From positions 3,369,001-3,433,000 of the forward strand of contig NZ_CP010311.1 in assembly GCF_000827125.1 (NCBI RefSeq): a stretch of 64,000 bases of DNA, written 5' to 3'. This document shows, in pieces, positions 8,321 to 17,488 of this stretch (position 1 is the stretch's first letter; each line of letters opens with the position of its first letter). The position numbers and the translations under genes were made by a program. The stretch comes from Geoalkalibacter subterraneus. Lineage in GTDB: Bacteria; Desulfobacterota; Desulfuromonadia; Desulfuromonadales; Geoalkalibacteraceae. Below the pieces are notes generated by a model. The model did no database searches and was not told the DNA's origin. It saw only the letters and a program-made list of their open reading frames with translations.

Positions 8321-9709
8321 TTAGAAAGGCACGTTAACCATCAGGGTGGTGGTCCACACGTCATCGGGGTCTGCACCATCCTTGTCGAGAGCAGTTTTGT
8401 CATAGAAGTCGCCGAGAATGGCGTAGGCGCCGCGCAGGCTCACATCAAACTTGTCGGCAAACTTCTTGCCGATCTTGCCGGCAATTTCGTAACCGAGGGT
8501 GCTGCCTTCACGCTTGGCGGCACCATCAGGATTGTCGTCAGCGGCGAAGAAGGCACCCGCGCCGAAACCGGCATAGGTGTCCATCGGCAGGTTCTTGAAG
8601 TTACCGGAGAATACCAGGCCATGCAGACCGTAACCGCCTTCGACCGAGTCATAAATGGCGAAACGGTTTTTATTCACGTTGTTGACAAATGCGTCCACCA
8701 GGAAGATGCTCAGGTTTTCACCGGTGAATTCATAGTTGCCGTGGGACATGAAGAAGCGGTCAAGATCGTCTTCGTCATCGTCGGGGCTGAAGTACATGTA
8801 GCGCAGGCCGAGATCGCCGTTCTGAACGACCATGTTGCCCTTGACGCTGGCAGCCCAGGCCTGACTGTCGACATCCTTGCCGGTCGTACCGTTAAGTACT
8901 TCACCGTCCTGATACAGGATCCAGCCCTGCAGGCCAAGATTGCCGAAACGATAGTCGCCATACAGGCCGGCCCACCACAGTTCGGCGTCAAGGTTGGGAC
9001 CTTCGTTCATGGCATTTTTGGCGAAGTCGGTGGTAGCGCCGAAACCATTGTCACTGTTGTTGTCGTAATAGTAAACGGCTACGCCAGCTTTGGCGTAATC
9101 GCCATACTTATGGGACACGTCAACGCCATAGAAATCGGTGTCGTCCCACTTGAAGGCATCATCCCCTTCCGACCACTTGGAGTAGATCAGGGAGTAGTCA
9201 AGGACACCGACTTTGCCGCTCAGGTTGATGGCCGCCATGTCGTTGAAAAAGACGACGCCGTCGAAGGAGTCTTTGATCCCTTGAATACCCAAGCGCAGAT
9301 TGGAGTTGGCATCAGGTATCTTGAAATCGACAAAAATGTTTTTAGTTTCGATGTTGACGCCATCTGCACCGACCATACCACCACCGCCATGGGAGTGAGT
9401 ATCACCTGCAGAGTCTTCTGCAAAAGCTTTTCCGGCTGAACCCCAAGTCGTATCAACCTCACCATAATAAACAAAGCTGACGTAATCGTTAAGGGTGTAG
9501 CCCAGTTTGGCGCGGAAGCGCTGGTCGATAACACTCATAGTGTCGGAGTCATCCTGACCGGCCAATCCGCCGCCAGCATTCACAGTCCGAATATTCTGCA
9601 GATATCCCTGGGTACGGAAGTACCCACCCAATGTAAACTCGGCCAGGGCGGGGGTGGCCATTGCCACGACAGCCGCCAGGGCAATCAGTATTCTTACGCT
9701 CTTACTCAC
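8321..9709 (-). CDS. Outer-membrane porin-like beta-barrel protein
   Basis: This 462-residue protein has a signal peptide (alanine-rich, cut near TPALA-E) and then FTLGGYFRTQGYL. That opening and the alternating polar/aromatic strands ending in a hydrophobic C-terminal strand (WTTTLMVNVPF with terminal Phe) mark an outer-membrane beta-barrel. Acidic Gly/Asp-rich loops are frequent. It is probably a general or anion porin of the kind abundant in Desulfuromonadales outer membranes; the substrate is not visible. GGAGG lies just upstream of the start (GGAGGTCAAAGTG), and the gene is transcribed alone. Confidence 0.8.
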   Translation of the reverse strand: MSKSVRILIALAAVVAMATPALAEFTLGGYFRTQGYLQNIRTVNAGGGLAGQDDSDTMSVIDQRFRAKLGYTLNDYVSFVYYGEVDTTWGSAGKAFAEDSAGDTHSHGGGGMVGADGVNIETKNIFVDFKIPDANSNLRLGIQGIKDSFDGVVFFNDMAAINLSGKVGVLDYSLIYSKWSEGDDAFKWDDTDFYGVDVSHKYGDYAKAGVAVYYYDNNSDNGFGATTDFAKNAMNEGPNLDAELWWAGLYGDYRFGNLGLQGWILYQDGEVLNGTTGKDVDSQAWAASVKGNMVVQNGDLGLRYMYFSPDDDEDDLDRFFMSHGNYEFTGENLSIFLVDAFVNNVNKNRFAIYDSVEGGYGLHGLVFSGNFKNLPMDTYAGFGAGAFFAADDNPDGAAKREGSTLGYEIAGKIGKKFADKFDVSLRGAYAILGDFYDKTALDKDGADPDDVWTTTLMVNVPF

Positions 9710-9788
9710 TTTGACCTCCTGAATACAATAAAAAAATCGTTTTTTTTTCAGGCTGGCGATGCCAGCCGGCCCTTACGCCCGAAGCGTA

Positions 9789-9935
9789 TTACTCGTGAGC
9801 CATCGGAGTTTCGAACTCATACCCGCAGGCGGGGCATTTGACGCGAACCTGTTTTTCGTCCTTCTTCATCCCGGCGCAAGCGCCCAGGGACAGGGCCAGC
9901 ATGGCCACCATAACCAGAGTCATCAGCTTTTTCAT
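9789..9935 (-). CDS. Small lipoprotein with a zinc-ribbon-like CxxC
   Basis: This 48-residue protein is chosen to start at MKKLMTL because GAGGAGG lies 9 nt upstream. A hydrophobic leader ends in a lipobox (LSLGAC), so the mature lipoprotein is only about 30 residues. It carries KCPACGYEF, half of a zinc-ribbon or rubredoxin-like knuckle. The function is unknown. The downstream 293-nt gap (9936-10228) shows no gene. Confidence 0.6.
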   Translation of the reverse strand: MKKLMTLVMVAMLALSLGACAGMKKDEKQVRVKCPACGYEFETPMAHE

Positions 9936-10228
9936 TGTTTCACCTCCTCTCGTTGTCATGTCAGGATCAGTCAAGATCTCCCCGTCGGGAACCTTGAAGA
10001 AAAACATGTGTCTTTAAAATCCTCTACAAAATAGGTGCCAACAATCACCATTTTATGGTACGCCGCTCATATCCTGCTAAACACCTGAAAAACAGTCTTA
10101 TTTTCTGAAACAGGGTTTTCCGCCGCGTCGCGCCTGCTGGCCTGCTGTTGAGTCCGCGCCACAGTGCTGTTGTTCAAATGCCACAAAGTTACACATCTCT
10201 GCGCAGCAGCTGAGAGCGAAAAACCATT

Positions 10229-10738
10229 TCAGGAACCCTCCTCTTCGATCGCCGCTTCCTTCACCAGGCTGCGCAGTTCATCGCTGGGGAGCTGCCCACC
10301 GTCGCGCAGCACCTTGAAGTCGCGGTCGATAACCAGCACGCGCGGAATAAGGTACACATTGTATGCACGATAGGCCTGACCGTTATCGACCAGGGGAACG
10401 AAGGTCATGCCGTATTCTCTGTCACCCAGGTATTTACGCACCATTTTCTCGGAGTCCTGCACAAAGACGTCGATGACAACGGCATCATGTTCCGACAGAT
10501 AACGGTCGTTCGCCAGAAAGGTTTCGGTTTGCTGCTTGCAGGTGGGGCACCAGGTCGTAGCCAGCTTGAGGATGATCACACGCCCTTTGAAATCGGAGAG
10601 AGAGACCTCTTCACCGTCAAGGGAGGTCAGGGTGAAATCAGGCGGGGTGTCGCCAACGCCCAGGGAGAAAGCGGCGCCGGGCATCAGCATAACGAGGACG
10701 GAGAAAAAAAAGGACAACAGAAGGGCTTTTTTCATCAT
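10229..10738 (-). CDS. Exported TlpA-like thioredoxin/peroxiredoxin-fold protein
   Basis: This protein of about 169 residues has an N-terminal hydrophobic leader (ALLLSFFFSVLVMLMPG) and an AhpC/TSA-Redoxin domain opening with GDTPPDFTLTSLDGEEVSLSDFKG. The redox motif is WCPTC. YLIPRVLVIDRD gives the cis-Pro loop. It probably acts in the periplasm as a thiol-disulfide reductant, for example in cytochrome maturation; the partner is unknown. The start is uncertain: MMKKALLL is taken because it opens the leader, though no clear ribosome-binding site is seen. The 10739-11045 gap is AT-rich and shows no gene. Confidence 0.8.
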   Translation of the reverse strand: MMKKALLLSFFFSVLVMLMPGAAFSLGVGDTPPDFTLTSLDGEEVSLSDFKGRVIILKLATTWCPTCKQQTETFLANDRYLSEHDAVVIDVFVQDSEKMVRKYLGDREYGMTFVPLVDNGQAYRAYNVYLIPRVLVIDRDFKVLRDGGQLPSDELRSLVKEAAIEEEGS

Positions 10739-11045
10739 GAAATCCAAGTCGCCGGGCTGAGGTTGCTTCATAAAAACAGACATGAACCAGCCGGGGGCTG
10801 AAACTGCAAAACGGCATTTAGTAAAATAACCGAATTCTCAGTCTAGCGGATCAGCGTCCGACGTCAACCGCATAAAAACAGAGTTTTGTTTTAAAATTTT
10901 ACTGACCTAGATTTTATCATTTTCACTCGGTTGTCAACCAAAAAAAATCGCAAGTAAATTCAGTCACCTGCGAACTAAAAACCGTATCATTTCTACAAAA
11001 CGTTGTTTGTTTAAACTGGTTTAGCGGTCAAAATCAGCGCTTTTT

Positions 11046-11453
11046 TTAGTGGTCCCCCGGTTGGCACAGTTCGGTCAGCACACCTCCCGTCGCCTTGGGG
11101 TGCAGAAAGGCGATGGATGTGCCGTGAGCGCCGCGCCTCGGTGTCTCGTCGATCAGGCGCACGCCGGAGTCGCGCAGATCGGTCAGCGCTTTTTCGATAT
11201 CATCGACTTCATAGGCCAGGTGATGAATCCCCTCGCCGTTCTTCTCGATGAACTTGGCCACCGGCGAATCGTCGGAGGTCGGCTCGAGCAGTTCCACCCG
11301 GCTTTCCCCAACCGCAAAAAACGCCACCCGCACCTTCTGCTCCGCCACCTCCTCAGTCCCCTCGAAGGCCATGCCGAGAACGTCGCAGTAGAAAGGTGTG
11401 GAAGCGTCGAGGCTTTTAACGGCGATACCGATATGGTTGATTTTTTTGGTCAT
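11046..11453 (-). CDS. mce: Methylmalonyl-CoA epimerase
   Basis: This 135-residue vicinal-oxygen-chelate enzyme interconverts (S)- and (R)-methylmalonyl-CoA. Visible metal ligands fit the family: the first His in INHIGIAV, HHLAYEV in the middle and the Glu in LTELCQ at the end. AAGGAG about 9 nt upstream sets the start at MTKKINHIG. It is the last gene of the mutase-meaB group, so the window encodes carboxylase, epimerase and mutase for propionyl-CoA to succinyl-CoA or the reverse. Confidence 0.95.
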   Translation of the reverse strand: MTKKINHIGIAVKSLDASTPFYCDVLGMAFEGTEEVAEQKVRVAFFAVGESRVELLEPTSDDSPVAKFIEKNGEGIHHLAYEVDDIEKALTDLRDSGVRLIDETPRRGAHGTSIAFLHPKATGGVLTELCQPGDH

Positions 11454-11479
11454 TTGTTTAGGTCTCCTTTTTAAAAAAC

Positions 11480-11600
11480 TCAACGCAGAGGCGGAGAGGA
11501 ATTATAAGCACGGAGAGAAAAGCTGAAAATCATTTCGCTCCTTTGCAAGCAATTTAACGCAAAGACGGGGAGGAGTAAAAGCGCGGTGAGAAAAACCAAA
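11480..11600. repeat. Dispersed AACGCAGAGGCGGAGAGG-type repeat
   Basis: This stretch between mce and the GxxExxY gene is rich in AACGCAGAGGCGGAGAG, CACGGAGAGAAAA and AACGCAAAGACGG units. Related sequence appears inside the 5' end of the GxxExxY gene (around 12000-12044) and near 15222-15285. Such GxxGAG-type repeats are common between genes in this bacterial group. Confidence 0.55.
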
Positions 11601-12044
11601 TCATGAATCGGGAAAATTGTTGACCAGGCGGTGGAAACCGTTTTTCAGGTAGCGTTCGCCAAAATTGATCACAAGCCCTAACGGTCGCTGGGTCAGTCGT
11701 AAATAAGTCAGCAATTGTGCCGCGAAAATCGGGTTGAATTTCTCTACGCTTTTTATCTCAAGGATGATGCTGTTTTCAACCATCAGGTCAAGCACCAAGG
11801 GGTGCTTGATAGCCTGGCCCTTGTAACTGACAGGAATTGAAACCTGCCGCTCGACGGAAAGTCCTCGAATCCTCATTTCGTGAACAAAAGCTTCCTCATA
11901 GATACTTTCAAGCAAGCCTGGCCCACCCAATACGCGATGAACCTCCATGGCCGCATCCAGCAGAATTCCGCTCAAACGATTCAACCACGCCGCTCTCTCT
12001 GCGCCTTTCTCCAAATCTCTCCGCCTCTCCGTTGAAAAATTCAA
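11601..12044 (-). CDS. GxxExxY protein, PDDEXK-nuclease-like fold
   Basis: This 147-residue protein carries the family signature GPGLLESIYEEAF, followed by LVLDLMVENSIILEIKSVEKF, which resembles the D-(E/Q)xK core of PDDEXK nucleases. The biological role of the family is unsettled. The first 20 or so residues (MNFSTERRRDLEKGAERAA) are encoded by dispersed-repeat-like DNA, so the true start may be later, near the LSGILLDAA segment. It overlaps the meaB end by 4 nt and interrupts the meaB-mce pair, which suggests it arrived as a repeat-borne cassette. Confidence 0.8.
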   Translation of the reverse strand: MNFSTERRRDLEKGAERAAWLNRLSGILLDAAMEVHRVLGGPGLLESIYEEAFVHEMRIRGLSVERQVSIPVSYKGQAIKHPLVLDLMVENSIILEIKSVEKFNPIFAAQLLTYLRLTQRPLGLVINFGERYLKNGFHRLVNNFPDS

Positions 12045-13018
12045 TGCCTTTTAAACGCCTCCAGCAACCGCCTGGACGCCGCGCCGGGGGTGGTGATGCC
12101 CTGGGCGACGGCTTCGCGGATGGTGGGGAGCAGGTTTTCGACGCGGGGGTCGCGGAGGAAGAGGTCTTTGAGGTCGTCCATGAGCAGCGACCACATCCAG
12201 TCGAGGCTCTGGGTGCTGCGGCGCTTTTCAAAGTGGCCGTTTTTCTTCATGGTGGCGCGGAAGCCATCGATGGTCTGCCACACCTCGCCGATCCCCTCCC
12301 CCTTCAGGGCGCTGCACAGCAGGACCGGCACCTGCCAGTCGGGGCTGCGCGGCTGCAGGATATGCAGGGCGTTGAGGTACTGGCGGCGCGCCAGGTCGGC
12401 TTTGGGGCGGTTGTCCCCTTCGGCCTTGTTGATGACGATGGCGTCGGCGATCTCCATGACCCCTTTCTTGATCCCCTGCAGCTCGTCGCCCGCACCGGGG
12501 AGTTGCAGCAGCAGGAAGAAGTCGACCATGGAGGCGACGGTGATTTCGGACTGGCCGACGCCGACCGTCTCGACAATGATCACGTCATAGCCGGCCGCCT
12601 CGCACACCAGCATGGTCTCGCGGGTCTTGCGAGCCACGCCGCCGAGGGTCTCGCCGGCGGGAGAAGGGCGGATAAAGGCATTGGGGTCGCGGGCCAGATC
12701 CTCCATGCGGGTCTTGTCGCCGAGGATGCTGCCGCCCGAGATGCGCGAACTCGGGTCGACCGCCAGCACCGCGAGCCGATGACCTTGGGCGGTCAGGTGA
12801 CGTCCAAAGGTTTCGATGAAGGTGCTTTTGCCGACCCCGGGCACGCCGGAGATACCGATGCGGATGGAGTTTCCGGTATCGGGCAGGAGTTCGTCGAGGA
12901 GGGTCGTCGCCGCGCGGGAGTGATCGAGGTTGCGGCTCTCTACCAAAGTAATGGCTTTGGCCAGCGCGCGGATGTTGCCCGCCCGCACGCCGGCCGCCAG
13001 ATCATCAAGTTTGAACAC
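12041..13018 (-). CDS. meaB: Methylmalonyl-CoA mutase-associated GTPase (MeaB/ArgK family)
   Basis: This G3E-family GTPase guards the B12 cofactor of methylmalonyl-CoA mutase, gating cofactor loading and rescue. It has Walker A GVPGVGKST, then VDPSSRISGGSILGDKTRM, the switch segment ETVGVGQSE and the specificity motif NKAEGDN. A GTG start at 13018 preceded by GGGG gives 325 residues and begins with VFKLDDLAAGVRAGN. An upstream ATG in the same frame would run into the mutase gene. It lies 19 nt behind the mutase gene and should be co-transcribed with it. Confidence 0.93.
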   Translation of the reverse strand: MFKLDDLAAGVRAGNIRALAKAITLVESRNLDHSRAATTLLDELLPDTGNSIRIGISGVPGVGKSTFIETFGRHLTAQGHRLAVLAVDPSSRISGGSILGDKTRMEDLARDPNAFIRPSPAGETLGGVARKTRETMLVCEAAGYDVIIVETVGVGQSEITVASMVDFFLLLQLPGAGDELQGIKKGVMEIADAIVINKAEGDNRPKADLARRQYLNALHILQPRSPDWQVPVLLCSALKGEGIGEVWQTIDGFRATMKKNGHFEKRRSTQSLDWMWSLLMDDLKDLFLRDPRVENLLPTIREAVAQGITTPGAASRRLLEAFKRH

Positions 13019-13037
13019 GTTTATGGACCCCGTTTGC

Positions 13038-15182
13038 TCAGCGGCGCTTTTCTTCGATGGCTTCCAGGGTCTGAACCGCCGAGACGGAGATCGGCGTACC
13101 GGGGCCGAAAATCTTGGCTGCCCCGGCGGCAAACAGCATGTCATAGTCGGCGCGCGGAATCACGCCGCCGCAGACCACGGCGATATCGTCCGCACCGAGT
13201 TTTTTCAATTCCGCCACCAGCTGCGGCACCAGAGTCTTGTGCCCGGCGGCGAGGCTCGATACGCCAACCACGTGGACATCGTTTTCCACCGCCATCCTGG
13301 CCGCCTCTTCCGGAGTCTGGAACAGGGGGCCGACATCGACGTCGAAACCGGCATCAGCGTAGGCAGAAGCCACCACCTTGGCGCCGCGGTCATGACCGTC
13401 CTGCCCCATCTTGGCGATCAGGATGCGGGGACGGCGCCCCTCCTTTTCGGTGAAGGCCTCGACGGCCTTTTTCACCGCTTCGAAATCCTTGTCGTTCTGC
13501 ACCACTTCTCCATAAGCTCCCGAAACGAGTTTGATCTCGGCGCGGTGGCGACCAAAGACCTTTTCCATGGCGTCGGAAATCTCTCCCACGGTGGCACGAT
13601 GGCGGGCCGCCTCCACGCACAGCCCGAGCAGATTCTCCTTATCACTCTCGCAGGCGCGGGTGATGGCGTCAAGGGCCTTGCGGCAGGCATCCTCATCGCG
13701 CGTGGAGCGGATCTTCTCCAGCCGCCGGATCTGTGATTCGCGCACTGCGGCGTTGTCCACGTCGAGGGTTTCGATGGGCGATTCCTTGTCCACCTTGTAC
13801 TTGTTGACGCCGACGATCACGTCGCGCCCCGAGTCGATGGCCGCCTGCTTGCGCGCCGCCGATTCTTCAATGCGCAGCTTGGGCATCCCCGATTCGATGG
13901 CCTTGGTCATGCCCCCCAGGTCCTCGATCTCCTTGAGGATCACGCGGGCTTCGTCGATCAGCGATGCGGTCAGCGATTCCACATAGTAGGAGCCGCCGAG
14001 GGGATCGACCACGTTGGTGATTCCGGTCTCCTCCTGGATCACCAGCTGGGTGTTGCGGGCGATGCGCGCGCTGTGGTCGGTCGGCAGGGCGATCGCCTCG
14101 TCGAGAGCGTTGGTATGCAGCGACTGGGTGCCGCCCAGCACCGCCGCCAGCGCCTCGAGAGTGGTGCGGATGACGTTGTTGTAGGGATCCTGCTCGGTCA
14201 GCGACCAGCCCGAGGTCTGGCAGTGGGTGCGCAGCATGGAGGATTTGGGGTTCTTCGGGTTGAAGCGGCTCATCAGCTCCGACCACAGGAAGCGCGCGGC
14301 GCGCAGCTTGGCCGCTTCCATGAAGAAGTTCATGCCGATGCCGAAGAAAAACGACAGCCGCGGCGCGAAGGAGTCGATGTCGAGCCCGCGGTCAAGAGCC
14401 GACTTGACATACTCGAGGCCGTCGCTCAGGGTGAAGGCCAGCTCCAGCACGTTGTTGGCGCCGGCTTCCTGAATGTGGTAGCCGGAGATGGAGATGGAGT
14501 TGAAGCGCGGCATGTGCTTCGAGGTGTACTCGATGATGTCGGCCACGATGCGCATGGAGGGCTCGGGCGGGTAGATGTAGGTGTTGCGCACCATGAATTC
14601 TTTGAGGATGTCATTCTGGATGGTGCCGGAGAGTTTCTCCTGGGAGACGCCCTGCTCCTCGGCGGCGACGATGTAGTTGGCCATGATGGGCAGCACCGCG
14701 CCGTTCATGGTCATCGACACCGACACCTGGTCAAGCGGGATGCCGTCGAAGAGGATCTTCATATCCTCCACCGAATCGATGGCCACCCCGGCCTTGCCCA
14801 CATCGCCCTCGACGCGCGGATGGTCCGAGTCGTAACCGCGATGGGTGGCCAGGTCGAAGGCCACCGACAGCCCCTGCTGGCCGGCGGCGAGGTTGCGGCG
14901 GTAGAAGGCGTTGGATTCCTCGGCGGTGGAGAAGCCGGCGTACTGTCGTACCGTCCAGGGGCGGCCGGCGTACATGGTCGCCATGGGGCCGCGCACGTAA
15001 GGGGGCAGGCCCGGCAGGGAATCAGGCGCTTCGAGCTTTTCCAGGTCAGCCATGGTATAAAGGGGCTTGACCGTGATCCCTTCAGGGGTGTCCCATTTGA
15101 AATCGGACAGGTCGTCGGTCTTCTTCTCCTTCTTCGCCTGAGCTTCCCAATCGCTCAGGGTTTTCTTCTCGTAAAAACTCAT
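13038..15182 (-). CDS. mcm: Methylmalonyl-CoA mutase, single-chain
   Basis: This 714-residue B12 enzyme rearranges (R)-methylmalonyl-CoA to succinyl-CoA. The N-terminal TIM-barrel holds [31 protein letters not shown]-type CoA-binding sequence. The C-terminal B12 domain from about 580 has the cofactor motif D595-x-H597-x-x-G600 in QDGHDRG and the GVSSLAAGH segment. The subunit has both domains intact, so it is catalytic rather than a chaperone-type small subunit. It leads the mcm-meaB-(GxxExxY)-mce group; its promoter must lie in the repeat-filled gap 15183-15428. Confidence 0.97.
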   Translation of the reverse strand: MSFYEKKTLSDWEAQAKKEKKTDDLSDFKWDTPEGITVKPLYTMADLEKLEAPDSLPGLPPYVRGPMATMYAGRPWTVRQYAGFSTAEESNAFYRRNLAAGQQGLSVAFDLATHRGYDSDHPRVEGDVGKAGVAIDSVEDMKILFDGIPLDQVSVSMTMNGAVLPIMANYIVAAEEQGVSQEKLSGTIQNDILKEFMVRNTYIYPPEPSMRIVADIIEYTSKHMPRFNSISISGYHIQEAGANNVLELAFTLSDGLEYVKSALDRGLDIDSFAPRLSFFFGIGMNFFMEAAKLRAARFLWSELMSRFNPKNPKSSMLRTHCQTSGWSLTEQDPYNNVIRTTLEALAAVLGGTQSLHTNALDEAIALPTDHSARIARNTQLVIQEETGITNVVDPLGGSYYVESLTASLIDEARVILKEIEDLGGMTKAIESGMPKLRIEESAARKQAAIDSGRDVIVGVNKYKVDKESPIETLDVDNAAVRESQIRRLEKIRSTRDEDACRKALDAITRACESDKENLLGLCVEAARHRATVGEISDAMEKVFGRHRAEIKLVSGAYGEVVQNDKDFEAVKKAVEAFTEKEGRRPRILIAKMGQDGHDRGAKVVASAYADAGFDVDVGPLFQTPEEAARMAVENDVHVVGVSSLAAGHKTLVPQLVAELKKLGADDIAVVCGGVIPRADYDMLFAAGAAKIFGPGTPISVSAVQTLEAIEEKRR

Positions 15183-15221
15183 CTCGGAAACCTCGTTATT
15201 GGGGTTGCGGGGAATAGTTTA

Positions 15222-15420
15222 GCCACGAAGACGCTAAGAGCGCTAAGAAAGTCAAAAATCTTAACGGAGAGACGCGGAGTTTCGCCCCTCCCCCCAGCGG
15301 GGGGAGGTTGGGAGGGGGGAGCTTGAGCTGCGGCCCCAACAGCCCCCACCCTGACCCTCCCCCGCTGGGGGAGGGGAAATTCTTTTTGATTTTCTTGGTG
15401 TCTTCGCGTCCTGGTGGCGA
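15222..15420. repeat. Composite intergenic repeat block
   Basis: The gap between the mutase gene and the XRE-cupin gene is mostly repeats. It holds GCCACGAAGACGCTAAGAG and AACGGAGAGACGCGGAG units, then a C/G-rich palindromic block (15285-15380) whose sequence AGCTCCCCCCTCCCAACC (read on the minus strand) recurs at 6172, then an inverted partner of the first unit (GTGTCTTCGCGTCCTGGTGGC) near 15397-15418. Confidence 0.7.
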
Positions 15421-15428
15421 AAAGACCT

Positions 15429-15989
15429 TTATCGCGTCACCACCGCCAGCACTTCCACCTCGCTGCCCTCGGCAGCCAGCAGCCGGTGGCGGACGTCGGA
15501 ATCAAAATAAACCGCGTCGCCTTCATCGAGTTCGATGCGCTGCTCGTCGAGGATCAGTTCGGCCTGTCCTTTGAGGATCAGCAGGAACTCCTCGCCCTCG
15601 TGGCTGTAGAGGTTCTCCTCGGCGGCGCGTTCCTTGACGGTCAGCATGAAGGGTTCCATCTTCTTGTTGCGCTTGCGGAAAGAGAGGGCCTCGTAGGTGT
15701 ATCCATGGCCGGTGCCGGCCTTGCTGATGACGCGCGACACCACGCGGCGTTCGCCGCGGCGCACCACCTCGAATTTGCTCTCAACCTCTTCCTCATCGAA
15801 GAACAGGCCCATTTTGACATCGAAAAAACGGGCGATCTTCGACAGGGTCGCAATGGGGGGCGAGACATTGTTGTTTTCGATCTGCGAAATCAGCGCAGGG
15901 GAAAAGCCCGTTTCGTTGGCCACCTGCTGCAGGGTAAGTTTGCGCGCTTTTCGCAATTTTTTGATTTTTTCACCGATATTGTAATCCAT
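15429..15989 (-). CDS. XRE-cupin transcriptional regulator
   Basis: This 186-residue regulator has an N-terminal XRE helix-turn-helix (about 5-60, with LTLQQVANETGFSPALISQIE) and a C-terminal cupin sensor (about 105-186, with EGEEFLLILKGQAELIL). Such proteins usually sense a small ligand and repress or activate short operons. Its promoter region shares its -10, -35 and an adjacent dyad with the promoter of the acyl-CoA carboxylase operon at 24765-24818. It also sits beside the methylmalonyl-CoA mutase genes. I infer autoregulation and control of propionyl-CoA metabolism; the effector is unknown. Confidence 0.9.
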   Translation of the reverse strand: MDYNIGEKIKKLRKARKLTLQQVANETGFSPALISQIENNNVSPPIATLSKIARFFDVKMGLFFDEEEVESKFEVVRRGERRVVSRVISKAGTGHGYTYEALSFRKRNKKMEPFMLTVKERAAEENLYSHEGEEFLLILKGQAELILDEQRIELDEGDAVYFDSDVRHRLLAAEGSEVEVLAVVTR

Positions 15990-16031
15990 AGTCGTTGCCC
16001 CACAAATAAAACCCTTTTTTATTTGTGGCCC

Positions 16032-16085
16032 GGTATAGCGGAAATGGTAAAAATTGTCAACAGCTATTTTTATTGGGAATAAAAA
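16032..16085 (-). promoter_or_regulatory. Promoter and dyad operator of the XRE-cupin gene
   Basis: On the minus strand TTGACA (16060-16055), a 17-bp spacer and TATACC (16037-16032) form a sigma-70 promoter. Six bases upstream of the -35 lies a perfect dyad, TTTTTATT-CCC-AATAAAAA (16067-16085). The same elements with the same spacing occur before the acyl-CoA carboxylase operon. Confidence 0.75.
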
Positions 16086-16306
16086 GATTTATCAATAATA
16101 AACCCCATTTTTTCAATACTTAACTTCGGACCGCTGTCAGGCTTCATTTCCATCCCCCCTTTCTCCAGGTTAGAGCCCGCACAGGCTTAAGGTTGACTTA
16201 CAGCGCCAAATCTCTTATCTTTTTCATGCCTGAAGCGCTGCAGTCCATGTGCTTCAGAGCCATTTCCGCGCCGCATCTGCATGGCGCGCTGAGAACGCAG
16301 GAGTTC

Positions 16307-17416
16307 ATGAAAGACCCTCAGCAAGAACTTAACTCTTTTGAGTACCCCGTCGGCTTCCAACCCTGGAGTGACGCCCTCACCGGCCGCAAAACACCGCAGC
16401 AGGAGGGCTATACCTACCACCTGCTGGAAAATTCCCGTGATGCGTTTCGCTTCCATGCGGTGCTGAACGCCTCGCGTGTCGCGTCCCTGTTTCACGAGTT
16501 CGCGCGTTTTCTCGGGGACGAAGCCTTCTTTATCCTGGAATTCTACGAGGACCAGGTCGGCTCAACCCGCCCTGCGGACAGTACTGACCGCCCCCTGCCG
16601 ACTATTTTCTACTCCCCCTATATGCCGGTGACGGAGGTCATCGAGATGGTCACACCGTACCTGCCGCGCCTGGTCCATGATGGATTCGTCGGTTTCGGAC
16701 TGGCCAACAATCGCGAGGGGATGGAGCTGTTTTATTCCGAGGAGAAAGTCATCACCTGCTTCACCGGCAACCACCTGCGGGTGATGGACCTGTTTTCCCG
16801 CCTCGGCCTGCAGCACGACCCCGAGCTGCTGTTCCCGACCGATTTCGGTCATGATCACCTGTCGCTGCTGTGGCATCCGCGGGAGCATCTACCCAAGCCG
16901 CTGCGTGAACTCGACGAGAAAGCGCTCGATTATGTCCATTTCTGCCGCGATCTGACCGAAGATCTCGACATGTACCCGGTAGAGGAAAGCCTGAGTTTTT
17001 TCCTGTCTAAACGCGATCAGGACATTATCGAGGGGATTCTGCTGCGGCACGAAGAATACGCCGAGTTTGCCGAGGACGATTTCGGCAACCTGCTGTTCGA
17101 CTGGAACGACTTCGTTCTCGAGTGCGAGGGCGGATTTACCGGGGATCTCTGGGAATATCAGCAGGGACTCCAGCTGCGCGACATGATCCAGTATGTCATC
17201 GACGAATCGCCGGAGGTTCAACGGGAGAAGATTATCGACATCATCGGCGAAACCGATGAACGTTTCAAAAAGATCCTCACCGACCGCCGCAAGCGCCTTG
17301 CCCATGCCCCACCGGAAGGGAACCAGCACGAACGGTTCTGGTATCACGGCATCGTTCGCAACGCGGGGGCAGAATTGCGCCGCGATCTGATTCGCAGCGG
17401 CTGGTATCACAACTGA
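16307..17416 (+). CDS. Conserved-looking hypothetical protein
   Basis: This 369-residue soluble protein matches no family I recognise. The start MKDPQQELN is chosen because CAGGAG lies 6 nt upstream; an earlier in-frame start at 16193 lacks a ribosome-binding site. The sequence is acidic, with many aromatic and His residues (HEFARFLG, EFYEDQVGS, DLWEYQQGLQLRDMIQYV) and a basic C-terminus. It has no signal peptide or membrane segment. It precedes mqnB on the same strand with a 72-nt gap. Confidence 0.6.
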   Translation: MKDPQQELNSFEYPVGFQPWSDALTGRKTPQQEGYTYHLLENSRDAFRFHAVLNASRVASLFHEFARFLGDEAFFILEFYEDQVGSTRPADSTDRPLPTIFYSPYMPVTEVIEMVTPYLPRLVHDGFVGFGLANNREGMELFYSEEKVITCFTGNHLRVMDLFSRLGLQHDPELLFPTDFGHDHLSLLWHPREHLPKPLRELDEKALDYVHFCRDLTEDLDMYPVEESLSFFLSKRDQDIIEGILLRHEEYAEFAEDDFGNLLFDWNDFVLECEGGFTGDLWEYQQGLQLRDMIQYVIDESPEVQREKIIDIIGETDERFKKILTDRRKRLAHAPPEGNQHERFWYHGIVRNAGAELRRDLIRSGWYHN

Positions 17417-17488
17417 ATTCCAATTTTCGCTGCCGCTCCGGATCCGATTTCACAGTCCGTCACCTTTCTCTTCTGTTGATCATTGACC

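Noticed and set aside
11837-15326. Long plus-strand frames opposite meaB and the mutase gene
   Set aside because: Shadows of strongly conserved minus-strand enzymes, with no supporting start signals.
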